A DNA stretch of 31,903 nucleotides from a virus. The notes beneath the pieces were generated by a model that saw only the letters and a list, made by a program, of their open reading frames with translations, was not told the origin of the DNA and made no database searches. Location: positions 1 to 31,903 of the IMG/VR virus record IMGVR_UViG_3300046660_000245; one strand, 5' to 3'. The first letter of the stretch is position 1; each line of letters starts with the position of its first letter. The position numbers and the translations under genes were made by a program. This document shows, piece after piece, positions 1 to 7,874 of this stretch.

Positions 1-41
1 TATCTAAATGGAATGCCATGCCAGCGGCAGGGAAGCCGCCA

Positions 42-335
42 TCATTTCGGTGCGCTCAATCGACCGTCTCGATCGGCGTAGAAGTCCCGCAGCGCACCCT
101 TGCCGCGCCGGCATTCAATGAGTGCCTTGCGGTCATCGATCCAGAAGCCTTCCGTCTGCTCCTGCGTCAGTGCTTTGTCGCCGATATCGATCGGCCGATC
201 GCAATCTTTGGTCAAAGCCGAATCCGGCTGGACCAACCGAGGCGCCGGCGGTGGGCTAACGTACCTTGTTGACGCGCTGCACGCTGGGAGCGCGAAGAGC
301 AGGCTTACCAGCATCTGGATCTTGATGAGCCTCAT
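42..335 (-). CDS. Rz1: Rz1-like outer-membrane spanin lipoprotein
   Basis: This 97-aa protein begins with a short basic region and a hydrophobic stretch, followed by a lipobox (LPAC, Cys19), so it should be lipidated and sorted to the outer membrane. A proline cluster (PPPAP, about residues 29-33) follows, as is usual in Rz1 proteins. The gene starts inside the 3' end of the Rz-like gene in another frame and runs about 210 nt past it, giving the overlapping arrangement typical of two-component spanins. ATG at 335 has an AAGGA ribosome site seven bases upstream. In the family, Rz1 pairs across the periplasm with Rz to fuse inner and outer membranes in the last step of lysis. The call rests on lipobox, proline content and position, because sequence conservation in this family is low. 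Confidence 0.82.
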   Translation of the reverse strand: MRLIKIQMLVSLLFALPACSASTRYVSPPPAPRLVQPDSALTKDCDRPIDIGDKALTQEQTEGFWIDDRKALIECRRGKGALRDFYADRDGRLSAPK

Positions 336-642
336 TCCTGAGTTCCTTGATTTGATCTTGTAGGGATTGGTTGTCGGCCTGCATCGCAGCGATGCGTTGC
401 GCCTCTGTGGCCTTGGCAGCGTTGTTCGCGGCGTCCTGGCGCTCGATCTCGTCGGCGCGGGCCTGTGCGGCCTCCGCCTTCATCTGGGCAATGGTTGCCT
501 TGTATTCTGTGGCTGCGCGCTCGTACCCATGGTGGTCAACATATAAATATGCAGCGCCGACCGCTCCGGTGGCCAGCAGAGCGATCACAGCCCATGCAGC
601 GAGCTCACTGCCGCCAAGCAGCTTTGCGAGGATGGAGATCAT
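256..642 (-). CDS. Rz: Rz-like inner-membrane spanin
   Basis: This 128-aa protein has one N-terminal membrane segment (about residues 14-34) followed by a long charged, Ala/Gln/Glu-rich region (about 45-105) that reads as a periplasmic coiled coil. This is the usual form of an i-spanin. It starts at ATG 642 in an ATGA overlap with the endolysin stop, and its 3' end overlaps the Rz1-like gene by 80 nt. The order endolysin, Rz, Rz1 is the standard lysis cassette. The protein is expected to span the periplasm and bind the Rz1 lipoprotein. Topology and context carry the call. No motif is diagnostic by itself. Confidence 0.83.
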   Translation of the reverse strand: MISILAKLLGGSELAAWAVIALLATGAVGAAYLYVDHHGYERAATEYKATIAQMKAEAAQARADEIERQDAANNAAKATEAQRIAAMQADNQSLQDQIKELRNEAHQDPDAGKPALRAPSVQRVNKVR

Positions 643-1259
643 TGCGGCAACCCCGATACGCAGGTTTCGGCTTCACCGAGCCGCTGAGCGTCGCCCATTT
701 CGCGCCGCTTCACGATGCCATCAAGGATAATGCCACCCGCTTTGTTGAACGCGGTCTGGGCTTCGCAGCCTTTGCGGTATTGACCCGCCATATGAAAGCG
801 GGTCGCAGTGGAGCCGGCCATCCCCTTCCTAGAGGCAACTGAGCCCACACCGAAATTGTAGGCGCCGGAGAGCATCGCTGCCTGGACGCCGACAGGGAAA
901 CCGGTGAAGCCGGGAACACCCTTGACCAACGGCAGGTAATAATCGTTGTAGATCTGCTCGCGCGTCATGGCTTCGCATTCTGCCCTGGTGAACCGCATGT
1001 TCGCCGTGACAGGCTTGCCGTTGATGCGGGTGATGCCGGCGCAAATATCGTAGATCTTTGCGAATTGGTCCCAATGGGAGCTGAGCACCATGCCCTCCCA
1101 CGGCAATATCAGTTTGTCGGTCGCAAGGATTACGGCCGGGGGGAGAACCGTCGGCGAGGTATCGCGGAAACTGTGCCAGCCGCCGGCGGCCGCGGCGATG
1201 AGTGCGGCCGCAATAGCCGCCTTCCCGCGCTTCGTGGCGACAATCTTATTGATCGGCAT
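639..1259 (-). CDS. Endolysin, GH24-like lysozyme with signal-anchor-release N-terminus
   Basis: The 206-aa product starts with a basic stretch and an Ala/Gly-rich weakly hydrophobic helix (about residues 12-28), like the SAR domain of phage 21 and P1 endolysins. Such proteins are exported by the host Sec system, held in the membrane and released on membrane depolarisation. The lysozyme core follows. Glu55 in WEG and Asp64 keep the Glu-8-Asp spacing of T4-type lysozymes, and the next conserved block reads DICAGIT (71-77). The expected reaction is hydrolysis of the MurNAc-GlcNAc bond. I chose ATG 1259 because AAAGG lies eight bases upstream. ATG 1265 and GTG 1268 are alternatives too close to that site. 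It overlaps the holin candidate upstream and the Rz gene downstream. Confidence 0.85.
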   Translation of the reverse strand: MPINKIVATKRGKAAIAAALIAAAAGGWHSFRDTSPTVLPPAVILATDKLILPWEGMVLSSHWDQFAKIYDICAGITRINGKPVTANMRFTRAECEAMTREQIYNDYYLPLVKGVPGFTGFPVGVQAAMLSGAYNFGVGSVASRKGMAGSTATRFHMAGQYRKGCEAQTAFNKAGGIILDGIVKRREMGDAQRLGEAETCVSGLPQ

Positions 1260-1485
1260 CAGCATCACCTTTCAGATTTTCTTGAGCAACAAAGCGAGAG
1301 ATAATGGCGCCACAGGTCACGAGCCCAGACAGGGCGGCGAAGATGCCGCGCGGGATCGTGACGACTTGATCGATGATCGGGAGGGCTATTTCACAGCCGG
1401 ACAAGATGCCGGCCACGGCGATCAACCGGATACTCCACGCGCGGCGAAGCACCCGGCCCGCCTCAGGGATGAGTTTCAGTTTCAT
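1246..1485 (-). CDS. Small membrane protein, probable holin
   Basis: This 79-aa protein has a basic, amphipathic N-terminus, two hydrophobic segments (about residues 17-35 and 44-63) and a charged C-terminal tail, with Cys31 and Cys58 in or near the membrane spans. It lies directly upstream of the endolysin and overlaps its start, the usual place for a holin, and resembles small holin-like proteins of rhizobial phages. Holins open the inner membrane, or depolarise it when they act as pinholins. The SAR-type endolysin next door would fit a pinholin, but that is inference. AAGGA seven bases before ATG 1485 supports the start. Size, topology and location carry the call. Confidence 0.66.
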   Translation of the reverse strand: MKLKLIPEAGRVLRRAWSIRLIAVAGILSGCEIALPIIDQVVTIPRGIFAALSGLVTCGAIISRFVAQENLKGDADADQ

Positions 1486-1549
1486 GGGGTGTCCTTGGGA
1501 TGTGGGCAGCGAAAGAGCGCACCGCCGCGAAGAGTTTCGCGTGGTCCAT
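1463..1549 (-). CDS. 28-codon ORF at head of lysis cassette, possible gene remnant
   Basis: A 28-codon frame begins at ATG 1549 with AAGGA about eight bases upstream and ends at TGA 1463-1465, overlapping the holin candidate's start by 23 nt in another frame. The first 16 or so residues (MDHAKLFAAVRSF and following) look like the start of peptidoglycan-hydrolase-type lysis proteins common in rhizobial phages. The rest looks out of frame. It may be a truncated gene whose ribosome site still helps translate the holin by coupling. That it is translated, and the family resemblance, are inference from the ribosome site and the N-terminal residues only. Confidence 0.33.
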   Translation of the reverse strand: MDHAKLFAAVRSFAAHIPRTPHETETHP

Positions 1550-1608
1550 GAGTTTTCCTTCTGATGGATTCTGCCGTTGTGATGCGGCGATGTTCAGCTC
1601 GGCCGAGG

Positions 1609-2043
1609 CTATGCCGGCCAAATCAATGGAAACTGCGTTCCCAGCTCGGTCAGAAAGTCACTGATCGTCGGCTGCTCACGCTGGCCGTTCTGCACCTTGT
1701 GCAGTTCGGCATAGCAATAGGTCCAGATCTGATCACGCCATGCGACAAACGTTTGCGCCTCGGCCGCCCATTGCGCATTGCCACTACCGGTGTAGGTCGC
1801 AATCGAAACCGCATTGTCATATCGCCGCTCTTTTGCCTTGGCGTCCAGCATCGCGGCGATTGCGGCCGTGTATTCATCGATACCAGGCCGAGAGTTTACG
1901 GGAGCGTTCGCAGCAGCGCTCGCCTCCTGCAAAATGCTCTCAACAGTCTGATCGTCACGACCGATGTAGATGACACCCGTTTCGGTATCGACCCATGCGT
2001 TCGGCGCGTCAGGCAGTCGCTGCATGCTGGATGCTGCAGTCAT
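1609..2043 (-). CDS. Tail fibre assembly-like protein (chaperone)
   Basis: The 144-aa protein has a short N-terminal segment (about residues 15-35) typical of tail fibre assembly proteins and a C-terminal Trp/Tyr-rich helical region. In that region AKERRYDN, YTGSGNAQWAAEAQ and WRDQIWTYCYAEL match the pattern seen in DUF4376-type and fibre-assembly proteins. It follows the fibre gene, where such chaperones usually lie. The family helps fold or trimerise the fibre. I chose ATG 2043 because GGAG lies six bases upstream. ATG 2061 has no visible ribosome site and would add six residues. Function is inferred from family pattern and position. Confidence 0.68.
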   Translation of the reverse strand: MTAASSMQRLPDAPNAWVDTETGVIYIGRDDQTVESILQEASAAANAPVNSRPGIDEYTAAIAAMLDAKAKERRYDNAVSIATYTGSGNAQWAAEAQTFVAWRDQIWTYCYAELHKVQNGQREQPTISDFLTELGTQFPLIWPA

Positions 2044-2072
2044 ATTGCTCTCCACATTCATTTACGGTTAGA

Positions 2073-3071
2073 TCAAGCGAAGTCTCTGGTGCAGATGAAG
2101 CAGGTGCTTATAAGAACTGAAGCGCCAGTCTCGTTTTTGACCTCGTAATGGTTGCTGGGGGTCGAATAGAAAAACACGTTGATCCTTCCAGACGTGCCGA
2201 GCGTCGTTGAGAACCTGCTCGACCCAGCGAGCATGGCTACGTTCGCTCCACCCAGGGCAAATATGCCGACCATTCCCGCCGTCATCTCGTTGACGATCAA
2301 AAGGCCGGACTGGGCCGTTTGCAACAAAGCGCCATTGGCGACGCTTACAGTTGCCACCTGCCGCAGCTGGTTTGTGCCCAGAGCGGCTCCGCTGGCAACG
2401 AGATTGAGCGGGCCTGTCATTGTGTCACCGGCCCTGTTGACCGGGGTAAAGCCAAGCGAAGCCTGGGCACCAAGCGTTGCGCGCGCCGTTGCGGCGTCGA
2501 CATCATCCAGAACGGTGCCCATAAATACAGACACGGATGCCGATGCGAGCGCGCCTATAGTGGTCCGCGCTGCCGCCGCATCCGCGTCGTCGAGAATGGT
2601 CTTGGCAAAGGCAGACACGCCGAGCGTCGAGAGCGCGGCGCTGGCATCAGCATCATCGAGCAGGCTTCGCGCAAACGCAGTAAAATCCGCAAGCGCCGCG
2701 GTGTTTGCTCCGTTGAACCAAGGCAACTTGTTGTTTGCCGGCGTCAGAGCGGAGAGCGCCGAAACCGATGGCTTTTGCAGCGCCTGGAGGATCTGCGCCA
2801 ATGCCGTCGCATTCGCCAGCACCTGGCGATCATAGGCCGTGTCAATGACCAGGGCGTAGGAATAGCTGCCGGTCGCCCCCTTCCATTTCACGGCCGCCGT
2901 GATCTGCGTATCGCTGTCGACGGTCAGGATGGGCATTGAATTGCCACCGGCTGCCTCGGCGTAGATAATGCCGCCGACGATCAGGGCGGTCTGCCATGCA
3001 GTTCCCGCCCCCGTAACAACGGCCGAGCCATTGGTCAGGGTGATCGTGCCTGCCGTATAGGGTGTGGTCAT
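2073..3071 (-). CDS. Tail fibre protein
   Basis: This 332-aa protein sits downstream of the J-like hub. The N-terminal ~80 residues form a beta-rich attachment-type domain. A middle section carries three related segments (about 137-151, 158-173 and 187-201), each with an LDDxDAxxA core ending in T(L/I)G. Then comes GDTMTGPL (215-222), a motif common in fibre stalks, and a C-terminal domain rich in Gly, Ser and Asn that should be the tip. Fibres of this kind trimerise and recognise the host surface. AAGGA nine bases before ATG 3071 supports the start. The C-terminal domain was not recognised, as expected for a receptor-binding region that evolves quickly. Confidence 0.8.
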   Translation of the reverse strand: MTTPYTAGTITLTNGSAVVTGAGTAWQTALIVGGIIYAEAAGGNSMPILTVDSDTQITAAVKWKGATGSYSYALVIDTAYDRQVLANATALAQILQALQKPSVSALSALTPANNKLPWFNGANTAALADFTAFARSLLDDADASAALSTLGVSAFAKTILDDADAAAARTTIGALASASVSVFMGTVLDDVDAATARATLGAQASLGFTPVNRAGDTMTGPLNLVASGAALGTNQLRQVATVSVANGALLQTAQSGLLIVNEMTAGMVGIFALGGANVAMLAGSSRFSTTLGTSGRINVFFYSTPSNHYEVKNETGASVLISTCFICTRDFA

Positions 3072-3083
3072 GAATTTCCGTCC

Positions 3084-6000
3084 TTATCGTTTCCACCAAA
3101 GTTGCGTGACGGTTGCGTTAACGTTGAGGGCGCCGGAGTACACGACGAAGCCATACTGATACGTGCCGGCCGCTCCAGGGCGCGGCTCGATAAGCATCAC
3201 CTGACCTGAATTTGTTTGCGTGCCACTGCCCGTACCTGTGACGCTGAGACGGGCAAGCTCCGATCCCGTGGTGAAGTCCATGAGCTTGACGTAGGTCGTC
3301 GTGTTTCCCGTTACCTGAATAGTCCATTGAATCGACGTCAGAACAGGATTCGGATTTGGGTTCGCAATCGTCCAGCGTGCGCCTAGATCCGTTTCGCCGC
3401 CAGCCACACCATTTCCCGTGCGATTATTGCTTGCCGTGTCGGTGATCTGGTTGAAATCAAGATTTGACGTCGTGACCTGAAGATTGCCTATCTTTGCGCC
3501 GGTAATGGCTGCGTCCTGGATTTGCGCGGTAGAGATAGAAACATTCTGGATCTGTGCCCACTGAATGGTGGCGTTTACGATATCTGCCCATTCGACCTTG
3601 ACGTTTTGCAGCTTCAGAACGCCGGACTGAAACACCAGCGGCAGGAAGGACGTGCCGATGCTGTCGGGATTGAGGACGCTGAACTGATCGGCAATGACGG
3701 AGAAGCGCGATTTCTGGACGCCCCCGGTCGTGTAGATCTCCAGGAACATGCCGCTCTCGACATAGCTCGCCCCTACCGAGGTTCTTAGCGCGATCGAGAA
3801 GCGGGCATTGACGCCGGTCTGATCGGCAGCGACAGAGAACTTCACCAACCCTTGCGCGGAGAGATCGCCGACCGTGGCCGAAAGGGTCGTCGCCTGTGCG
3901 GCGGCGGCATTGGCGACGCCGGTCACGACAGCAATCTGAGTATCGGCCTGCGCCTTATTGTCCGCGACCGTGGCCGTCAGGGTGACGACCTGGCTCGCCG
4001 CGGCATTGGCAGCGTCGGCGACCACCTGAATATTCTCGGTGAAGGTGGCGTTGCTCTGTCCGACCGAGGCGACTAGGCTGCGCTGCGCTTCGTTCAGGAC
4101 CGCGTCAGAGAACTGCGTGTTGATCAGCAACTGCTCGACGAGCGGGCGCACGTCCAGCAGCTCCTGCTGTAGGCCCTTGAAGCGATCGAGAATGTCATTC
4201 TTGACGTGCTGTAGATCGACGATCAGATCCGTGACGACAACATTCGGCGTGGTCACCGGCAACCAGTCCGACCAGTTCGTCACCCGCGTTCCAGAGGGGA
4301 TGAACCTGCCGCGCGCCTCATAAGCGGTGCTGCCCTTGAAGTTGGCATTGATGACCCAGCTATATGGCGTTTCATAACGCGTCGAGTCGCTGTCGAACAT
4401 GACGTCGCCGGTTGCTGCTAGGCGAACCTGCGTCCATACCCGCACCACATCGTCCTGATCCGGGGCGCAGCTGATCTTGATCGACGGGCGCCACGGCACG
4501 CCGGCGCTATCGTTGATCGTCGCCGGCTCGACGGTCCACCCATACATAGGTTGCGGCGGCGGCGTGATCGGGCCAACCCAGCCCGTCGCGGTCGGCAGCT
4601 GCTGGCTCGGGTTCCAGTCGTAATCGGACGGGTCGATTTCCTTGAGCGTGACGAGGACAAGAAAGTTGCGCTGGGGAACGGCCTTGACGACAAGGAACTT
4701 CTTGTTCGTGTAGCCATTGCGGTTCGACGTCCACGAGACGCAATCATTTGGCTCCAGAGGATAGGCATCTGGCGCCAGATAGATCTGATGCGTCCGGAAG
4801 CGGCGATAGTCCAATATCATCGCCTGGCCAACACGCTGCACCTGGTTGGCGTACGGCGATGCCGGCAGCTCGATCTGCACCGGCAGGCGCCGGTTGCCGT
4901 CAGCCACTTCAAGGGCCGGATAGTATCGGCCGGGCGCGTCCTTCGTCGACCACTTCTCCGATGGCTCGGGATAGGTCGCCTCGATGGCGTTATAGGTTTC
5001 GGACAGCTGCGGAAACGGCTGGTAGTCCTGCTCCTGGGTGACGACGACATCGTCATCCGCGAAGGAATAGACAGCAGCACCGGGCACGCCGACTAGGATC
5101 TTGAAGATACCGCCGACCTCGGCCATGCTGGCGTTCGCCACCTTCAGCAGCTCGTTGACCGTATCGAGCGGCGTCTGGTCGCAATGCGCCTCATAGCCCG
5201 CCCGATAAGACGGCTCCGTGCCGCCGCCACTCAGCGAAACCGCGATATCGCAGGCGTTGGCGCCGGCAATGAAGCTCGACGATGGCAGGCTGAAGGCGGC
5301 CAAGTTCTGGCCGCCATAGAGCCAATCGTTACCGTAATAGATGCCGCGCACGATATTGTAGATCATGACGACGGGATTGAGCGACGGCTCCCATGTCGAG
5401 GGCGTGTTCCAGCGGTGCGAGCCCGAGCCGCCGTTCGTGCTGTCCTTTCTGACATCATAGAGCTTGATCGAACCGACCTCGAAGAGCCAGTTCGGTAGGC
5501 CTGAGAACAGGTCTGTATTGTAGCGCGCGGTCACCACGGCATAGGGACAACCGTAGCCGATCATCGTCGACTTGAATGGCCGATCGGAATTGCCGCCGAA
5601 CTTGGCGCGCACGAAGGCATCCGCCGTCGTCTGCGTGCCGTCGACGAACTTGATCCAGAGGTAATCCTTGCCGTTAACGCGATATTCCGAGACCGGATAG
5701 CCGCGACCATCGGAGGCCGGCTCAGCCCAAAGGATGGTGCATTTGCGATCATCGGCCCAAAGACCATTGAGGGCAGATGCCGGCAGGTTTCCAAGCTCGA
5801 CGACATCTGTGAGATAGGCATTCGGCGTTTTTCCGTCGTCGCCCCATGTGCCAATATACTTGCGCCGGCCGGCGGTTGCATAGTTGCCGAGGATGATGGA
5901 CATGGGCTGATCGTCGCCCATGGTCACCTGCACCTTGACACCGGTCTGCGTCTGCGACGTGCTGGTCTTCTTCTGCGTCGCCTTGGCGATCAGCGAGATG

Positions 6001-6158
6001 CCGATGTTGATGGCAACGCCGACAAGCAGCTTGCCGATGACGCTGCCAAGCGCGAATTTCGCGATGACGCCGATCGCCGCCGTGATCGGATCGGCAAAGG
6101 CCGGGTCCGCCATCAGCCATATGGTGATCGCGTTCAGGAGAATGGAGAGGATTTTCAT
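3084..6158 (-). CDS. J-like tail tip / host specificity protein
   Basis: At 1024 aa this is the largest protein in the window. It has a hydrophobic N-terminus (residues 1-60), a long body with features of tail hub proteins (a block about residues 85-130, fibronectin-like segments near 540-640), an Ala/Thr/Val-rich coiled-coil repeat region (roughly 690-760) and a C-terminal part with VIADQFSVLNP, the DUF1983-like motif of lambda J proteins. Such hubs cap the tail and connect to receptor-binding parts. It follows the DUF2163-like tail protein and the DUF6950-like peptidase and precedes the fibre, the usual gene order. ATG 6158 lies just after the preceding stop and has no strong ribosome site, so translation is probably coupled. 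ATG 6113 is an alternative. Confidence 0.85.
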   Translation of the reverse strand: MKILSILLNAITIWLMADPAFADPITAAIGVIAKFALGSVIGKLLVGVAINIGISLIAKATQKKTSTSQTQTGVKVQVTMGDDQPMSIILGNYATAGRRKYIGTWGDDGKTPNAYLTDVVELGNLPASALNGLWADDRKCTILWAEPASDGRGYPVSEYRVNGKDYLWIKFVDGTQTTADAFVRAKFGGNSDRPFKSTMIGYGCPYAVVTARYNTDLFSGLPNWLFEVGSIKLYDVRKDSTNGGSGSHRWNTPSTWEPSLNPVVMIYNIVRGIYYGNDWLYGGQNLAAFSLPSSSFIAGANACDIAVSLSGGGTEPSYRAGYEAHCDQTPLDTVNELLKVANASMAEVGGIFKILVGVPGAAVYSFADDDVVVTQEQDYQPFPQLSETYNAIEATYPEPSEKWSTKDAPGRYYPALEVADGNRRLPVQIELPASPYANQVQRVGQAMILDYRRFRTHQIYLAPDAYPLEPNDCVSWTSNRNGYTNKKFLVVKAVPQRNFLVLVTLKEIDPSDYDWNPSQQLPTATGWVGPITPPPQPMYGWTVEPATINDSAGVPWRPSIKISCAPDQDDVVRVWTQVRLAATGDVMFDSDSTRYETPYSWVINANFKGSTAYEARGRFIPSGTRVTNWSDWLPVTTPNVVVTDLIVDLQHVKNDILDRFKGLQQELLDVRPLVEQLLINTQFSDAVLNEAQRSLVASVGQSNATFTENIQVVADAANAAASQVVTLTATVADNKAQADTQIAVVTGVANAAAAQATTLSATVGDLSAQGLVKFSVAADQTGVNARFSIALRTSVGASYVESGMFLEIYTTGGVQKSRFSVIADQFSVLNPDSIGTSFLPLVFQSGVLKLQNVKVEWADIVNATIQWAQIQNVSISTAQIQDAAITGAKIGNLQVTTSNLDFNQITDTASNNRTGNGVAGGETDLGARWTIANPNPNPVLTSIQWTIQVTGNTTTYVKLMDFTTGSELARLSVTGTGSGTQTNSGQVMLIEPRPGAAGTYQYGFVVYSGALNVNATVTQLWWKR

Positions 6159-6161
6159 GTA

Positions 6162-6587
6162 TCAGCCGACCCGAAAGGCGCGTTTGGCGTCGAGCAGGTC
6201 GACGGTTCCCATACCATCTTCACGCAGCACAAAGATGCGCTCGCCATTGACCACGCCAAGCGCATAGCCGAACGGCGTATCAATCTCGATCGCCGCGATG
6301 TCGCCAATGCGCGCCTCGCTCGGATGGATCTCCGGAAGCATCACAGCCACCATGTCGGCGAGGTTCCGGAATCCGGCCTGACGCATGATCGCCATACCTT
6401 CGGCAGGGCTGGAATAGGTGCCGCGCCATTGGGCTGCACAGTCGGTTCCGGTGATCGCCAGCACCAGGTTGCCGGCAAGACCAGGGCCGCAATCATGTTC
6501 GCCCCACGCAAAAGGCGTATGTTTCAGGCGATCGACCTCGGCGACGAAACGCGCGCGCCAATCCGGCAGGCGAACAAGCTCGCTCAT
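6162..6587 (-). CDS. DUF6950-like tail peptidase (NlpC/P60-type)
   Basis: The 141-aa product carries RLPDWRARF near its start and then TPFAWGEHDC (residues 24-33), the arrangement seen in DUF6950-type proteins. Cys33 would be the nucleophile of an NlpC/P60-like cysteine peptidase. These proteins lie just before the J-like hub and are thought to help assemble the tail tip or cut peptidoglycan on entry. Partner catalytic residues were not firmly placed. ATG 6587 overlaps the preceding stop as ATGA, which decides the start over an in-frame ATG 19 codons upstream that lies inside the neighbouring gene. Confidence is good for the family and moderate for enzymatic activity. Confidence 0.74.
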   Translation of the reverse strand: MSELVRLPDWRARFVAEVDRLKHTPFAWGEHDCGPGLAGNLVLAITGTDCAAQWRGTYSSPAEGMAIMRQAGFRNLADMVAVMLPEIHPSEARIGDIAAIEIDTPFGYALGVVNGERIFVLREDGMGTVDLLDAKRAFRVG

Positions 6588-7207
6588 CCCTTTTGCCCCC
6601 AAGGTATGGTCCATGTTGCAATCGTGCTGGAATAAAGGCCCCACTCATCGCCGTTGCGGCGCTTCTGGCCCTCGTAGCTGCTCTTGACCGTGTTCGGGCG
6701 CTCCAGCATCGAGATCGCGGCCGAGACGCAGCTGATGGTGATGTCGCCGTCCTGCCCGACCGATGGCGTCTTGATCGGCGCATCGTCGACTAATCCCTGG
6801 AAGGCGATCTCCGGCGCTGATACCGGCTGGCGCGATACCGTGCTGAACGCCATGTCATGGATTTCGACTTGCGCCAGGCGCAGATCGTATCCCCTGACCA
6901 GCTGCTGCGCCGCCGTGGCGATCTGGCTAAGAGTGATCCTGACCGTCTGGATCGTCAGGTCCGACGTGCGGGCGATCTCTCCTATGGTGAGATTGTTCGC
7001 GCCAAAATAAGTGCGGACCTCCGGCAGCCCGGTCACGCCTGAGATGACGCTGATATTGATATCCTCGTCGCCGGTCCAAAGGCCGAGCGTTACCGGAGCG
7101 CCGGTATCGAGCGCCTTCGCCGTGAACCAGACGAATTGACGGGGCACAAGGGCGCCATCGCGCGCGCCTGTCAGCGCCGCGAGGAATGCGGTCGATGTGT
7201 TTTTCAT
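6584..7207 (-). CDS. DUF2163-like minor tail protein (hub / baseplate)
   Basis: This 207-aa protein has the pattern of tail proteins related to the gene transfer agent hub (DUF2163-like). It contains WFTAKALDTGAPVTLGLWTG near residues 27-46 and a C-terminal region with YEGQKRRNGDEWGLYSST. It lies between the distal-tail-type protein and the DUF6950-like peptidase, the same order as in alphaproteobacterial siphophages and gene transfer agents. It should be part of the tail tip. ATG 7207 starts two bases after the previous stop. It could be a different tip component, but a structural tail role is well supported by position. Confidence 0.68.
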   Translation of the reverse strand: MKNTSTAFLAALTGARDGALVPRQFVWFTAKALDTGAPVTLGLWTGDEDINISVISGVTGLPEVRTYFGANNLTIGEIARTSDLTIQTVRITLSQIATAAQQLVRGYDLRLAQVEIHDMAFSTVSRQPVSAPEIAFQGLVDDAPIKTPSVGQDGDITISCVSAAISMLERPNTVKSSYEGQKRRNGDEWGLYSSTIATWTIPWGQKG

Positions 7208-7208
7208 G

Positions 7209-7874
7209 CTACTTCTTCTGGATAACCTTGAAGGTCAGGCCCGATGTGACGCCGCCGCCATTGCTGCCGCCCGCCGTGCCGGGATTGCTGCTACCGGGAA
7301 CGATGATGCATTTGCAGGCCGGCTTAATCAGCGTCACGGCCAGTTCGGCGGCAATGCCTGTCGGCACGAAAGGAAACACACCGAATACCGCCGTGACACC
7401 GCTCCCATTCGCGACAACCGTTTCCGACACTTCAAGGAAGGCGTAGCGGGTCGGATTTGAGCTATAGGCGATCTGCATCTTGTCGCCGACCGTCAAGACG
7501 TAATTTGCCGGCAAGCCTTTCAGCGACAGAGAATCGAAGTTGCCGCCGACCGAGGCGACCTTGACGGCCGAGGCGCCGAGGGTCACGCCGCCGATATCGG
7601 CCTGCGGATATTGCGACAGCGGATCGTAGAGGAACAGCGCCTCCTGCGCGCCGTGTAGCTTGCGGATCCGGGCGGCAACCTGCTTTGCGGCCTGGTTCAG
7701 CATCGGTACGAGCGTCACCGTGCCGGTCCAGAGCGGCGGTGCCAGCTCCACCTGCCATATCCGGCCATCGCCGGAACCGCTCAACTCGTCGTTTCGCTGG
7801 ACATCCCAAACGACACTGGCAATCCTGAGCAGATCCGCGAAGGCTGAAAGCGCATAAGGATAGGTGACGGTCAT
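7209..7874 (-). CDS. Tail tip protein, distal tail-like
   Basis: The 221-aa protein follows the tape measure gene, overlapping it as ATGA, which is where the distal tail protein usually lies. The N-terminal half carries WQVELAPPLWTGTVTL and RIRKLHGAQEALFLYDP, resembling the N-terminal domain of distal tail proteins found next to DUF2163-like proteins in rhizobial siphophages. A Gly/Ser-rich linker (about residues 193-210) precedes the C-terminus. Its expected role is to join the tube to the hub. No catalytic residues are expected. The assignment rests mainly on gene order. Confidence 0.6.
   Translation of the reverse strand: MTVTYPYALSAFADLLRIASVVWDVQRNDELSGSGDGRIWQVELAPPLWTGTVTLVPMLNQAAKQVAARIRKLHGAQEALFLYDPLSQYPQADIGGVTLGASAVKVASVGGNFDSLSLKGLPANYVLTVGDKMQIAYSSNPTRYAFLEVSETVVANGSGVTAVFGVFPFVPTGIAAELAVTLIKPACKCIIVPGSSNPGTAGGSNGGGVTSGLTFKVIQKK

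Noticed and set aside
24-39. Hairpin GCGGC/GCCGC just after the last spanin gene
   Set aside because: It has only a 5-bp stem and no T-run, so it is not enough for a terminator call at the window edge.
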